From: Chrysopilus asiliformis
Taxonomy: Eukaryota > Arthropoda > Insecta > Diptera > Rhagionidae
Assembly (NCBI GenBank): GCA_964034945.1
Contig: OZ035962.1
Location: 20,555,530 to 20,619,529 of the forward strand
Direction: 5' to 3'
DNA: 64,000 nucleotides
Below the pieces are notes generated by a model. The model saw nothing but the letters and a program-made list of their open reading frames with translations. It had not been told where the DNA came from and ran no database searches. The position numbers were made by a program, and so were the translations under genes. This document shows positions 33,896-44,613 of the stretch, piece by piece (within the stretch, counting starts at the first letter, position 1; each line of letters starts with the position of its first letter).

Positions 33896-34533
33896 ATTAT
33901 TCGCTACCTATATTATCATTAAAAATTGGAAAAATATATTTTTGCTAATTGCTTGAAAACTAACGGTTAACTGCCGAAAAAACAGTTAATGACAGAATTA
34001 AAGGTATTAAAATTTTCCACATTTTTGCCTTGCGCAGTAAATCGATATATGTTACCGTTATCGAGATATTCAGACTTATCAGAGATTTGGTAAAATAAAA
34101 ATTCAAATTTTTTGTAAACTAATATTTTATTTGTCACGTAAATTGTGCAGAAACGTAGATTTTGTATAAGAAAGTCATGTGATGTTCACATCAGATATTT
34201 TCATTTTGATATTAAGTTTCTCGTTGCACATAAAATTATTAAATTTTACTAACTATATATTTTCTACGTTCAGTTCTAATATCGTATTCAATTTGGATTT
34301 TAAATATAATAGTATAGTATATTTGCTAATTTAACTGATAATAGACGAAAATGAAAGTTTTTCCATTTTAATGATGTTTTCATTTACCTAAACTGAGTCA
34401 AGGATATTTCCTTTCTGACTTGAAATTACGAGAAGTTGTGAACTTTTAGATAAAACTTTTTTTAAAATGGTAATTTTAGATATTGTTTGTGTAAAAGCAT
34501 CGTTCAGCACTTTTCCAAGGTGTTTTTGTAGTA
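33896..34533. other. Gene-free interval
   Basis: AT-rich; no supported gene or paired terminal repeat. Phrases such as 'atcgagatattc' suggest more decayed family E sequence. Confidence 0.4.
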
Positions 34534-35017
34534 CAGTAGAACGCGCTTAAATGCAACACGCGTAAATGCAAAACTCGTGTAATTGCACGCAAAATTTGTG
34601 CATGGAGGATTTTTAAGCATTTTTCATATAAATATACACGGATAAATGAAACACGCTTAATTGCAATACTTGCTTAAATGCAACCATTTTCACATCCGCA
34701 AAAGTATAAATTATATGAAATTTTACACGCTTAAATTCACATGTGCAAAAATGAAATGTAATTACACAAAAAAAAGTGATTATTGTTATTTTAATTTGAT
34801 AAAATGAATTCTTAATTAGATTCTTTGTTTTTGTGTAGCCTTGTTGAATTTAAATGTTTATTACAGGAATATTAAAGTTGCATGTTTATCTTTTACTCGC
34901 ATAATTGCACATTAATGTGCATTTATTCGTGCTTCCGTGCTACGTATAAATGCAAAACACGGATAAATGCACATAAAATTCTGCGAAATTCGATGTGCAT
35001 TTAAGCGTTTTCTACTG
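34534..35017. mobile_element. pogo/Tigger-like MITE with AAATGCA arrays
   Basis: 484 bp with ends CAGTAGAACGCGCTTAAATG / complement (one end reads CAGTAGAAAACGC), flanked by TA (34532-34533, 35018-35019). CAGTAGAA ends and TA duplication are typical of pogo/Tigger elements. Subterminal 'taaatgca'/'gcataatt' motifs recur many times on both sides, plausible transposase-binding sites. No coding frame. Confidence 0.75.
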
Positions 35018-35100
35018 TAGTTTATTAAAAGTTTTCGTGATGTTTGTCTCGCTACAATGAATACTACTGAATATAGAACTAAAACTTCTGTGAAAAATAT

Positions 35101-35106
35101 TTTATT
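35101..35106 (-). terminator. Polyadenylation signal of the second CBM14 gene
   Basis: Minus-strand AATAAA 68 nt after the stop codon of the gene at 35174-36124. The pogo-like MITE begins about 80 bp further on. Confidence 0.6.
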
Positions 35107-35173
35107 AAGTTTAAAAAAAAATATGTTTTACACTTAAAATTGAATATATTTGTATGTATTAGTTTAATCTATT

Positions 35174-36124
35174 TCAACAACTTCCAAACGTACACGCTCT
35201 CATCACTTTATTGAAATATGTATTTGGAGGGCACGTATGATAGTTTAAAATTCCTTTAGTGGAACAGAGCAAATACGAATAGCAATCAATTGGATTAGGT
35301 TGAAGGCCAGGACCATATCCATCGCAATTCAATTTGTTGGTAGTATTGGTCACTTTGCCATTTGTTTCTGTTGTCCTTTTCGTATTGATGTTGTCATCAG
35401 TTACACTTTCATTAAGGACACATTCCGTTCCGTTGAATTTTTCACCGGAGGCACATCGATACATTGTTGGGTATAAAACTTTCGTACCCCCATCAACCAT
35501 TGCCTTGCAAATATAAAAAATATTCGCATTCCCGGGCCAGGGTCTGCTATCGCCAGCATTATAGCATTCGTATTGTTTGCTCGTGCATATCGGATCGGAC
35601 GTTACCAATGAGCATTCACCAGTTTTAACTGAATAGGCTTTATTTCCTCCACAATCGATATTTGCTGAAACTAATGTTGAACTGGCCTGATAGCACATAT
35701 GGTACTTTTGGCAGTCGTAGGGATCAGGGAAGACGCCCTCTGAAGTACAAGCGAAATTCCCTTCAAAGCCAAATGGATGGCAGGGTCCTGTTCTATTAGA
35801 ACATCCCCCCTCTTGGAGATTGCAGTAGAATCTATTCTCAATGTCGCAATTTTCCACCGGAACGATAAGCCAGCTTCGTCCCACTCGGACACAAGTGGCC
35901 ATCAGCTCACAATTTTGGCATATTAAGCCAGGTGTTCCTCGTTCTATACAGGAATTTGTCTCTCTGGGTGAAATTATAAATCCAATTCCGGCGTTTGTTT
36001 TGCATAGCTACATAAACAACAAAACCAAAAAAAAAAATTTTGTTAAATATTGCAAATCATGACTAGAAATGAAGCTAGAAATGCTTACAAGTACGAAGAC
36101 AAATATTTGGGTAGACCACTCCAT
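35174..36124 (-). CDS. Secreted chitin-binding (CBM14) protein, two exons, minus strand
   Basis: Proposed gene: exon 1 36124-36089 (12 codons, donor CTT|GTAAGC), intron 36088-36008 (81 bp, pyrimidine-rich acceptor TTTATGTAG), exon 2 36007-35174. The join is phase 0 and gives 289 residues. The signal peptide MEWSTQIFVFVLLCKTNA spans the junction. Four cysteine-rich modules follow: a divergent first one (CVRVGRSW...ENCDIENRFYC), a clear CBM14 (FACTSEGVFPDPYDCQKYHMC), a third with RPWPGNANIFYIC and a fourth with LQPNPIDCYSYLLC. A Thr/Asn-rich linker precedes the last module. Module order, intron phase and position match the gene at 19400-20873, so they are paralogues. The ATG at 35902 is internal and would lack a signal peptide. 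Confidence 0.87.
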
Positions 36125-36539
36125 TATAATGTCAGCCACTACCAGTAACTTGATAGAAACTTGTAACCACAGCCGCAGTGCAAAACACTTTGAATGAGCT
36201 TCTATATCTTAGATCCGTACCATCGTCATGATTTATCCCTACCCCAAAAAATATGTCCATAGATGGACTTTGACAATCTTGAGACGAAAAGTAAATATTA
36301 TCAAACTTTTATCGTATTTGCTGAAAATTTACAGAACTAAAAGTGATTCAAGTGATAGTAAAATGTTCGCCAGTCCTCTTTCCGCACTATATTTTCATTG
36401 CAGTGGTTATCAACCGGGTTGTGGTTAATTTTCACAACAAAGTTTAAGAACCGCTTATTTTACCTCCATTGGCCACTCTCTAGTTTATTGTTCCTCTATT
36501 TTGGGCCAGACCTCAATGTTATGTGAGCAAAAACAATGA
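36125..36539. other. Upstream region of the second CBM14 gene
   Basis: Holds the presumptive promoter of the minus-strand gene, but no TATA/initiator pair with correct spacing was convincing. No ORF was supported. Confidence 0.4.
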
Positions 36540-37027
36540 GGGTATTCACAATCCTCTTTTAATTTTCGGTATTCGGTATTTTCGGTAATATTAAAAGACT
36601 GAAAATATTCTGCTGTGAACATTCCACAGCACAGATTTGAGAACAGCGATTTTATTTGATGCGTGACCAAATCATGAACTGCAAATTTGATTGTAAAATA
36701 TGTCACATACCTTTAAATCCATGTTTGATGTATTATTTTAAATTTCTATTGTGGCAACGGCTATCAAAATTGAAAGAAATTGCATTCCGATGAGATAACC
36801 AGCGAGAAAATTTGACAACTAAAAACATTACTAGCGCCACTTGCGGTTGATTCTTGATACCGAATAACCGAGCCGGAAAACACGACTCAAGGCATGTATA
36901 CAATTACCGAATCCGGAAATTCATTTTTACATGAACCAAGTTACCGTCTCGGTAAAAATCTGTTAAATTTGACTGAATTACCGAGCGGTAAATTTACCCG
37001 CAATTTAAAAGACGACTGTGAATACCC
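36540..37027. mobile_element. 488-bp MITE Q with TGA duplication
   Basis: Ends GGGTATTCACA[A/G]TC and complement, followed inward by CTTTTAA on both sides. Flanked by TGA (36537-36539, 37028-37030). Several 'ttcggta'/'taccga' motifs lie subterminally. Three-base duplication is compatible with a Harbinger-type origin, but no protein remnant supports it. Confidence 0.65.
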
Positions 37028-37148
37028 TGAATGTTTGACTTGAGGTTTTTCAGCAGTCGAAAATGGAGTCGAAGACCTTGTATTTGACGTTTAAAAATAT
37101 TTCATTCAGTAGAAAAATTTTGAAAAATTTTAAATTTTGATCGGTTAG

Positions 37149-37468
37149 AATCATCATCATCCTCGGCTACAGCTTTTGAAGAGCCTGGGCCTCCTCAATT
37201 GAGGTCTCAAAACAATTTCTTTCCTGCTTTGCGCCTACAGTTTTTACATGGATTGCGAACAATGGATGAATTACAACATTTGTAAGGTTTTTACGTTGCA
37301 ACCCATCAACAGAGGCAGTGATAGCAATCTAGACCGATGATGTCGTTAGCACCAAGCGGTAACTATCACTACTCGTTTCGTAAAGCACAACATGCCACAG
37401 TCGGGAATTCAGCCCCCGACCTCCGGAATACAGACCAAGTACTTTACCACTTGCACTACGCTACGCTA
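37149..37468 (-). repeat. tRNA-derived SINE
   Basis: Read on the minus strand, the head has an A-box-like TAGTGCAAGTGG (37447-37458) and a B-box-like GGCTGAATTCC (37404-37414) at tRNA-like spacing with a palindromic 'gtcgggg...cccgac' arm between them. The tail ends in (GATGAT)n-like repeats after a 'cccaggctcttc' hairpin. This is RNA polymerase III promoter architecture. A tail fragment lies at 14680-14725. Confidence 0.65.
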
Positions 37469-38324
37469 GAATACGAAATTTAAAAATTTGGTTTAAAATT
37501 GTCTTCGACGTTCTGAAGGTATGAATATCTTAATATATTATCCATAAACTTTTAGAACATCACCTTTACTTGTTCAATCAAATGATGCTTTTGTAATATG
37601 GAAAAGTTATATCCAAATTGTTGTGTCCTTGAATGGATAATCATTTTTCGTTTATTTTAATCGTTCAGCAAAGTCCAACAAACAAATTTTGGGGTTTTAT
37701 CTTTATTGGTTTGTGTTTGTTTTTGAAAAGGTTTAAAGCCCCTGCCTTTAAAAAACGCACAGAAAAACAAAGTTATTACTAACCAAAACCCTCTAAGCTG
37801 GAAAGTGAGTAATGCGGGGCCTGCATGGGTTGTACACATGCCATTTGTCATACTAAAATTGTAAAGGATATTCAAACTCTGGACATGACACCAACCTAAA
37901 ATATGTAATGTTCTGTCCATCCAATAAGGAACTGTTGACAAACTGCTATCTTATCCCGATGGCATTTAGCATGGCTCCCCAAGAAAGATGACGTAGACAG
38001 ACAACATATGATGATTGTCATATAAACTTCTTGAATTTGTTTGATCTGACGGACCCGATAAGTTCCAATCTAACATGAACTTCCAATTAAGTAACAATCA
38101 ATTTCGAACTTGAATCATCAGCCTAGACATTATTATGTATAGAAAGTAGGAGACAGAGAAGCACTTCTAGAAAGTTTCATTGTTCCGAACTTTATAAGGG
38201 TTGGTGGTTTTAGCGATGACAACACCTATATGAACGTTTAATTGGCACAATGAGAGACTTTCGTAATATCAATTCGATAGTTTGCTGATTAGAATTATTT
38301 ATTCCTTTAGTCATTTTGTGCCGG
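37469..38324. other. Gene-free interval
   Basis: Only short ORFs with no recognisable family. No paired repeats found. Confidence 0.45.
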
Positions 38325-39105
38325 CACTTTACACCTGACACTTTATTCTGCGAATTTTGTTCTTCGACACTAAAATCATGTTCCACAAAAGTCTACATTA
38401 CGACACAAAACTCAGAAATTTGTTTCTGAAAGACGCCCGAATTCGAATTTTTTCATATAAAACCGTCCGAATAAATTTAAATATTAACAACTTTTAAGAA
38501 AAACATAACAAAAGCTATAATTGCCAATCTGCCAATTATTGAAAACCCGTATGGTGATTTAAGTGAACAGCGAACAGTTGTATCAAAATTCCACTTTGAA
38601 GTCAAATTTTCCAATAAGATTTTTTTAAATGTATTCCAATCGGATTTTGATGTATGGGAGTTTTATGTAGAATCATATCCTAAATAACTTTTGTTCTTGC
38701 ACTTTTTTAATAAGATAAATATCTTACCGTTTTTGAGATATTCACAAAAAACGTTTTCGTTCATATGGGGGGTACCCCCCCTAATGGTCCATTTTTTCCC
38801 ATTAACGAACTTAGCCTTGCATTTTACGAAAAACGGATCTGCGCAAAATTTCAAGTCTCTAGCTCAATCCGTGCGTCCGCAATCCGGGCCACAGACGGAC
38901 AGACGGACGGACGGACGGACAGACGGACGGACGGACGGACGGACGGACATGCTAAATTCAACTTTTTTTTATCATTCTAAACACACTGGTGTAATTCATT
39001 TTTTTGTGTGATGACGGGATCTTGGCGTTACAAACGGTAAGGCAAATCTAATATACCCTTTGGTTTCACCATACGGGTATAAAAAGCAGGTGTAAACGGT
39101 GCCTA
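38325..39105. mobile_element. MITE F, copy 2, split by family A
   Basis: Left part (38325-38498) matches 21290-21460; right end (gtaaacggtgcctaag, near 39090-39105) is the complement of the TTAGGCGCCGTTTACA start. The family A copy at 38499-39085 sits between them, so F is older than that A copy. Confidence 0.55.
38499..39085 (-). repeat. Family A (mini-me-like) repeat, copy 3
   Basis: Inverted orientation, full length, from 'aaaacataacaaaagc' to 'caccatacgggtataaaa', with a GACG/GACA array at 38893-38948. Inserted into MITE F, which lets its ends be read: T-tract plus ATACCC at one end and TTATGTTTT at the other, with no terminal inverted repeat and no clear target duplication. Confidence 0.75.
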
Positions 39106-39548
39106 AGATTAGTATAAAATATCCTGCCGTTTACTTCGAAAGTACCTAATTCTAAATTTCATCACCGAAATCTGTAATTTTAGGAAAATTCGATGTTCAG
39201 TGATCGAATTGATAAGAATAGACAAAAATAACAGAAAATTATACTTTTATTTAGTTCATTGTCGATAAAAATTGAGAAACAGGTAACAAATTGAATTAGA
39301 CAGATGGTAACGAATTGAAATTAATTAAAGTAGGTTATCGAAGTATTCTAAATGACAATTTGTGTGTAAAATTACATTCTTATCGTTTTGTCTTCGATTT
39401 TTTTTTTTTTTTGATTTTCAGTGCTTTTCTTTAGTATTCGCTTATTAGAAATTGCCCGTCGTCTTGGCGTGTTAAGTGCAAAATTAGTAATTAACGTGGA
39501 ATTCATGTTTAAATTATATCAAAATTAATTGTTTATGATTCCAAGAAA

Positions 39549-40074
39549 ATGTCATTAACGGAATTGAATAAGGAATTTGCGGCAGTCTTACGAGAAATTC
39601 TCTACATGTCTACTAAGATAGACAATACATATGGTATAAACTTTGATTCCGTATATAAACAAATTAGTTGTGCCAATAATATACATTCACTATAATGACT
39701 ATTAAGTGAAAATCGATATCGGTTACGTTCAAATTAAAAATCAATTATAAATGATTAAGTGATATCGATTAATGAATTTATCTAATGATAAAACTTTCCC
39801 CGTAGATCGAGTCAGAATGTTGCAGTGGCTCAGAACGTTACGACGACTAAATGATAAAGAATTGGAAGTAGTTCGCGTGCGAAATGATTATATACATTAT
39901 TTAAGAATTATTTTAAACAGTGATCCAATACTCTTTTATACGCCATTCAAGGATGAACCACCAGCTGATGATGAATTGCCGCCATTGTCGGAGGTACTTC
40001 TCAATAAGATGACAGAACGTTGTCCCGATTTACCTAGGACAGGTAATAAAACAAAATTACTCTTTTCGTACTAG
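39549..40074 (+). CDS. Small DUF4485-like protein, two exons
   Basis: Proposed gene: exon 1 39549-39633 (28 codons plus 1 nt, donor TATG|GTATAA), intron 39634-39805, exon 2 39806-40074 (acceptor TTTCCCCGTAG). Phase-1 splicing creates Y-D-R-V and gives 117 residues. The product is charged and helical, with no signal peptide or membrane segment: MSLTELNKEFAAVLREI, then MLQWLRTLRRLNDKE, VRVRNDYIHYLRIIL and ELPPLSEVL. The WL-x-L-x-x-L...RNDY-x-x-YL...PPL pattern resembles DUF4485 domains of small eukaryotic proteins; the match is from memory and the function is unknown. A GTAATA at 40042 could be another donor, but AATAAA signals at 40102 and 40115 favour an end here. Confidence 0.6.
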
Positions 40075-40101
40075 TTTTATACCGTTTGCATGCGAAGAAG
40101 A

Positions 40102-40120
40102 AATAAACCATTTTAATAAA
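40102..40120 (+). terminator. Two polyadenylation signals after the DUF4485-like gene
   Basis: AATAAA at 40102-40107 and at 40115-40120, 28 and 41 nt after the stop. Confidence 0.5.
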
Positions 40121-40345
40121 TCATAAGTTGGGAAATAAATCTTTGATACAATTTTTGATTTCATTTTAGTAGTGTTTTACATATAAGTAGTTTTTTTTTA
40201 TTAAAAAATGAGCTCTTGTACCTGACATTGGTTTTCTTTCATAAAAAACCAAAAAAAACCCTGTTTATTTAGGGTTGAAATTTAATTTATGTTATTAAAA
40301 CATAAAAAGACTACAATTGCCGGTGGCTAATTGTCAAATACTCTA

Positions 40346-40473
40346 ACGGCCAATTTATTCACTAGGAGTTAAATCGCCTTAACTCCCTTAACTCACCTTT
40401 AACATGGAAAATAACGTTAGCTAACTCCCTTAACTCACTAACTCGGCTTAACTCCTAGTGAATAAATTAGGGG
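40346..40473. mobile_element. 128-bp MITE K, copy 2
   Basis: Reverse complement of 10415-10542 with the same length and no difference seen by eye. TA flanks at 40344-40345 and 40474-40475. It lies about 270 bp downstream of the DUF4485-like gene. Confidence 0.88.
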
Positions 40474-40499
40474 TAAATGATGATAGACAAAATGAATTT

Positions 40500-41226
40500 A
40501 AAAAAAAAATCATTGTATAAAAGAGGGAGAAAGGAGTGGTCCGATTGGATTTTGATGCATGGAACGGTTATGTAAAATCATATTCCCTTAAAAAATTTTC
40601 AATACGACTAACCGTATTTGAGAAAATAAAAAAAAAGTATTAAATTTGTGTTGGAGAAGGGGAAAAAGGAGTGGTCCCACTAGATTTTGATGTATAAATA
40701 AGTTATGTAAAATCATATTATAAACACATTCCATCTTAATCAATTTTTCGATACGATGCACATTTTTCGAGAAAACAGTAAAAAAATATTCCATTTGTAT
40801 GGGAGAGGGAGGAAGCGGTGGCCTGATTGGATTTTGATGTATGGACGAATTATGTAAAATCCTATTCGAAACACATTTTACCCTGAAAAATTCTTCAATA
40901 TGACTAGCCGTTTTCGTGAAAATTATAAAAAACTGTTTCGTTTGTGTGGTGGAGGGCGAAAGTATGATCCAATTTTGCCCGTTCTAGAACTTAGCCTAGT
41001 CATTTATGAGAAACGTACATATATAAAGTTTTAAGACTCTAGCTCAATCCCTCCGAAAGTTCACGGGTTGATGGACAGACGGACAAACAGACGGAGCGAC
41101 GGACAGACAGACAAACAGACGGACATACGGACGGACATGCGGAAATCAAAATCTTTTGTCATCCCTAACACCCTGGTGTAGTTAATTTTTGTGTTCGACT
41201 ATATGATTCTCATATAGAGTATAAAA
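40500..41226 (-). repeat. Family B repeat with three internal tandem units
   Basis: Three degenerate ~140-bp units start near 40535, 40671 and 40818, each with 'gtgg.c..a.tggattttgatg.at', 'tatgtaaaatc.tatt' and a 'tttcgagaaaa' end. A GACA/GACG run (41070-41130) and 'caccctggtgtagtt' precede the 'tatagagtataaaa' end. Non-coding. Confidence 0.6.
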
Positions 41227-41633
41227 ATGTACTGAAATGAACACTGAACTGACAGTTAGTTACGATAAGCACTGAGCGTACTACAAACACGGACACAATG
41301 GTCCTAGATAACTTCGTGAAACACAGACGAACTGAAAAACCACCTGGCGGTTATAGCCAATGCAAGGGAGAACGTCGAATCTACCCGAAAAAACCAGAAC
41401 GCGGACGGCTCAATCGGTGTCGGATTACAGAATGTGCCGAACCGTAGAATGCCGAACTAAAGAGCTTCAACTGTAATAACATTTTGAGGTTTCGCTTTTC
41501 ATTTTTTCTTTTCAAATCTTTCACCCCTTAAAAGGATCGACTCCCTGAAGGAATAATTATATTTAACTATTTATTCACTCTGTTTAATTTTTAATATTTT
41601 AATTGATTTTTCGTTTTTTTTTTTTTCGAGGTC
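41227..41633. other. Interval with one short unassigned ORF
   Basis: ATG at 41298 opens a 49-codon frame ending at 41447 with three Cys near its C-terminus (GGYSQCKGERR, LNRCRITECAEP). It is less AT-rich than its surroundings, but no family was recognised and a gene cannot be claimed. Confidence 0.3.
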
Positions 41634-41758
41634 CACTTCAACCAATTATGTGTCACAAAACTGAAGACGGCAGAGCTTTTATGACAGTTAAAAGATGTCC
41701 TGACGGCGGAATTTTTTGCTACTTGGCGGTCGCGCCCCACAATTTAATAACCGAATAA
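41634..41758 (+). pseudogene. Probable broken exon of a third CBM14-type gene
   Basis: Preceded by an acceptor-like poly-T tract ending TTTCGAG, the frame reads IMCHKTEDGRAFMTVKRC, PDGGIFCYLAVAPH, then stops at 41756-41758. Spacing of the three Cys (C-x14-C-x6-C) and the order resemble the divergent first module of the two CBM14 genes (C-VRVGRSWLIVPVEN-C-DIENRFY-C, the same spacing). No signal-peptide exon or later modules were found. It could be a decayed paralogue or a chance frame. Confidence 0.35.
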
Positions 41759-42387
41759 GAAATTCACATTTTTATATGAAATTATTTATCAAACATTAAT
41801 CTACAAGCCAGAAAAATCGTTAGTGTAATCCTACAAAATACGATATTCCTGATGGTGTAATGCAAAGAGCAGAGCGTAAGGATTAAAACAAGAGAGAATT
41901 TTTTAGATTGAAAATTTTCAACATAACGTGAAGTCTGCAGAATGAACAAGGACATGTTTTTAGTTGAAAAAAGTCAAATCATACACACTGGAACATGTTA
42001 TAAATCTGCATGGTATCAAGTCTGATATCTATTCATTGTCAATAAAATCCCTGATCGATCGATTTATTTGTTGTATCTACACTTTTTTTTTTAAATACAA
42101 ACATGTTGGATACAATGGTTTTTTACGTTTCAGTTAGTTTGAAATAACTGTCAGATTTTTTTTCAGTCTTTCGTTAAAAAATCGTGCTGTTTTTTATGCG
42201 AGTAAAAACACTTTTAATCCATGGTTTAGCTGTCGGATGTAAAATCACATGAACCGAATGAGTGAAATAAAAGAAAATCATCGTTGTTTGTGAGATTTGC
42301 ATACCTGATTCGTATGCATATTCCGAAAAAAAAAAATGAAACAAATTTACGTTTAAAACATAGCATACTTTAAAATATTGGGAACTA
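41759..42387. other. Gene-free interval
   Basis: No supported gene, repeat or paired termini. Confidence 0.45.
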
Positions 42388-42938
42388 AAGGGTCTTTCAA
42401 TAAGGACATAACCATTTTGTATTTTAATAAAAACGCACCCTAAAACTTTTTTTATGATCTGCCAATGCTGAAACTTCAGTCAAGGTTTACATTTTTATCA
42501 TGGTGAAGTTCACGAACGAGCAATGCCACACAGGTGGTCAAACAATTGATCTATTGAAGGCGAAGTTCGGTAATCGTGTAATCTCGAGAAATGGTCTGGC
42601 CACCTCGCTCATGCGATTTAACGCCGTTGGATTTCTTTTTATGAGGTTATGTTAAGTCGTTGGTTTATGCCAACAAGCCAAAAACGTTAGAGAAGCTGAG
42701 GCACAATATCGAACGCGAAATGGCCAACGTTCCGGCCGATATGTGTGGAAGAGTGGTGGAAAATTGGCTCCAAAAAATCAATCAGCAAACGTGCTCGCGG
42801 TGGCCATATGAACGACATCGAATTTCATACTTAAATGTAAAATGTCCACTACATCTGGAATAAATTTCAGCCCGATATCTCAATTATTCTGTGTTTTATT
42901 TAAATACAAAATTGTTGTGTCCTTGTTGAAAGACCCTT
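42388..42938 (+). mobile_element. Deletion derivative of a Tc1-like transposon
   Basis: Terminal inverted repeats AAGGGTCTTTCAA[T/C]AAGG and complement, TA flanks (42386-42387, 42939-42940). The inside keeps the two ends of a transposase gene with the middle deleted. The C-terminal type, common in arthropod 'Tc3-like' transposases, places it in the IS630/Tc1/mariner superfamily. Confidence 0.8.
42499..42839 (+). pseudogene. Internally deleted Tc1-like transposase
   Basis: ATG at 42499 gives MVKFTNEQ, a typical start of this transposase type, then diverges. The last third resumes in another frame as WPPRSCDLTPLDFFL (catalytic Asp of the final motif), a TGA where Trp is expected, GYVKSLVYANKPKTLEKL and VENWLQKINQ. 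The usual C-terminus GGHMNDIEFHT is in a further frame. At least one deletion, one stop and one frameshift break it. Confidence 0.75.
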
Positions 42939-42999
42939 TACAAGAGTTTTTAAAAGTGCAAAATTTTGAATTTGAATAATTCTTAATTAAAAGCTTTTA

Positions 43000-43099
43000 C
43001 AGTAGAATCCCGATAATTCGTATTTCAAGGGACCAGCAAATTCATACGAATTAGCGGGATATACGAATTATCGGGGTACGAATTATCGGGATTCTACTG
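43000..43099. mobile_element. 100-bp pogo/Tigger-like MITE
   Basis: CAGTAGAATCCCGATAATTC at the left and its complement at the right; TA flanks (42998-42999, 43100-43101). The centre contains further 'acgaatta'/'gcgggata' repeats. A longer relative with the same end is at 59523-59853. Confidence 0.85.
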
Positions 43100-43143
43100 T
43101 ATTTAGCTTGCCTTCGTGTCTGTTTGTTTGTTTTTTGCCTGAT

Positions 43144-43649
43144 TATATCCGTATGGTGAAACCAAAGGGTATATTAACTTTGCCTTACCGTTTGTAACGC
43201 CAAGATCCCGTCATCGCACAAAAAAATTAATTACACCAGTGTGTTTAGAATGATAAAAAAATTGAAGTTTGCATGTCCGTCCGTCTGTCCGTCCGTCTGT
43301 CTGTCTGTCTGTCTGTCCGTCTGTCTGTGGCGCGGATTGCGGGCGCACAGATTGAGCTAGAGACTTGAAATTTTGCGTGGATCCGTTTTTCGTAAAATGC
43401 GAGGCTAAGTTCGTTAATGGGCAAAAATGGACCATTAGGGGGGGTACCCCCCATACGAACGAAATTGTTTTTTGTGAATATCTCAAAAACGGTGTATCTT
43501 ATCAAAAAAGTCCAAGAACAAAAGTTATTTAGGAAAGTTTTACCTCAAAGTGGAATTTTGGTATAACTGTTCGAATTTTGATACGAATATCACCATACGG
43601 GTCTCCAATGATTGCCAGATTGGCAATTATAGCTTTTGTTATGTTTTTT
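43144..43649 (+). repeat. Family A (mini-me-like) repeat, copy 4 (internal deletion)
   Basis: Same order as copy 1 but with about 75 bp missing near 43538 ('tttaggaaagttttacctc' joins two normally separated parts). The (GTCY)n run is at 43275-43328. Confidence 0.7.
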
Positions 43650-44084
43650 AATTGATTCTTCACAAAAGACCGTTCGTTGGTCAAACCATATTGTATTATA
43701 TACAAATCGAACTAAACCAGTCTATTATCTATAATTGTCGACGGGATTAATTGTTTGAATTACACCCAACTCTCTTTTTACACGGTAGATACGTTCTTCA
43801 GAAATTCGTGTATAAAAAGCAGTGTAAAAAAGACATGGAAAAAAGTAGTCAAATTCTATGGATTCTAACACCAGATTCGTGATTTGCGACTTCAGGGACC
43901 CCCGTCAGCCTCCTAACTGATAGGCTTTAATCAAAAATCAATGTTTTAAGACATCAACTTCGTCCTCATCTCCCGTTTACCCGTTTAATTCGTGCGAAAT
44001 TTCATTGCAATCGGTTCAGTATTTCGGGAGATCTTGTGATGCGTCAGTGGTATTTGGCTTTTTATATAATCGGCATAAGAATCA

Positions 44085-44613
44085 TATAAGAAGTATATTA
44101 GATTTAGATTTAGTTTGTAACGCATTGAACCAATCGCCAGACAGAAACATAAGAAAATCTCCTAAATATGATGACAGACGAAATGTGTATTTTTCCAAAA
44201 TCCATTTGTATAGAAGCCGGGGAATGGTGTGGTTCGATTGGATTTTGATGTATGGATGAGTTATATAAAATCCTATTCTAAACACATAAATTTTTCAATA
44301 TGACTCGCCATTTTCGAGAAAATGGCATAAAACTCTTTCGTTTGTATAGGGGAGGGGGGAAGGAATGGTCCGATTTTGCCCACTCAAGAACTTAGCCGAC
44401 CCATTTACGAGAAACGTAATTATGTAAAATATCAGGTCTCTAGCTCAATTTATTCAAATGTAATTGGGGTTAACGGACGGACATACAGACAGATATGCGG
44501 AAATCAAAATATTTTGTCATCCCTAACACCCTGGTGTAGTTCCTTTTTGTACCCGATGATTGGTTCGATGCGTTACAAACGGTATACTAAATTTAATATA
44601 TGTAGAGTATAAA
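44085..44613 (-). repeat. Family B repeat, inverted copy
   Basis: Contains 'ggtgtggttcgattggattttgat' type unit, a short GACG run and 'caccctggtgtagtt', ending with 'tatgtagagtataaaaa'. It abuts another B-like repeat at 44614. Confidence 0.55.
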
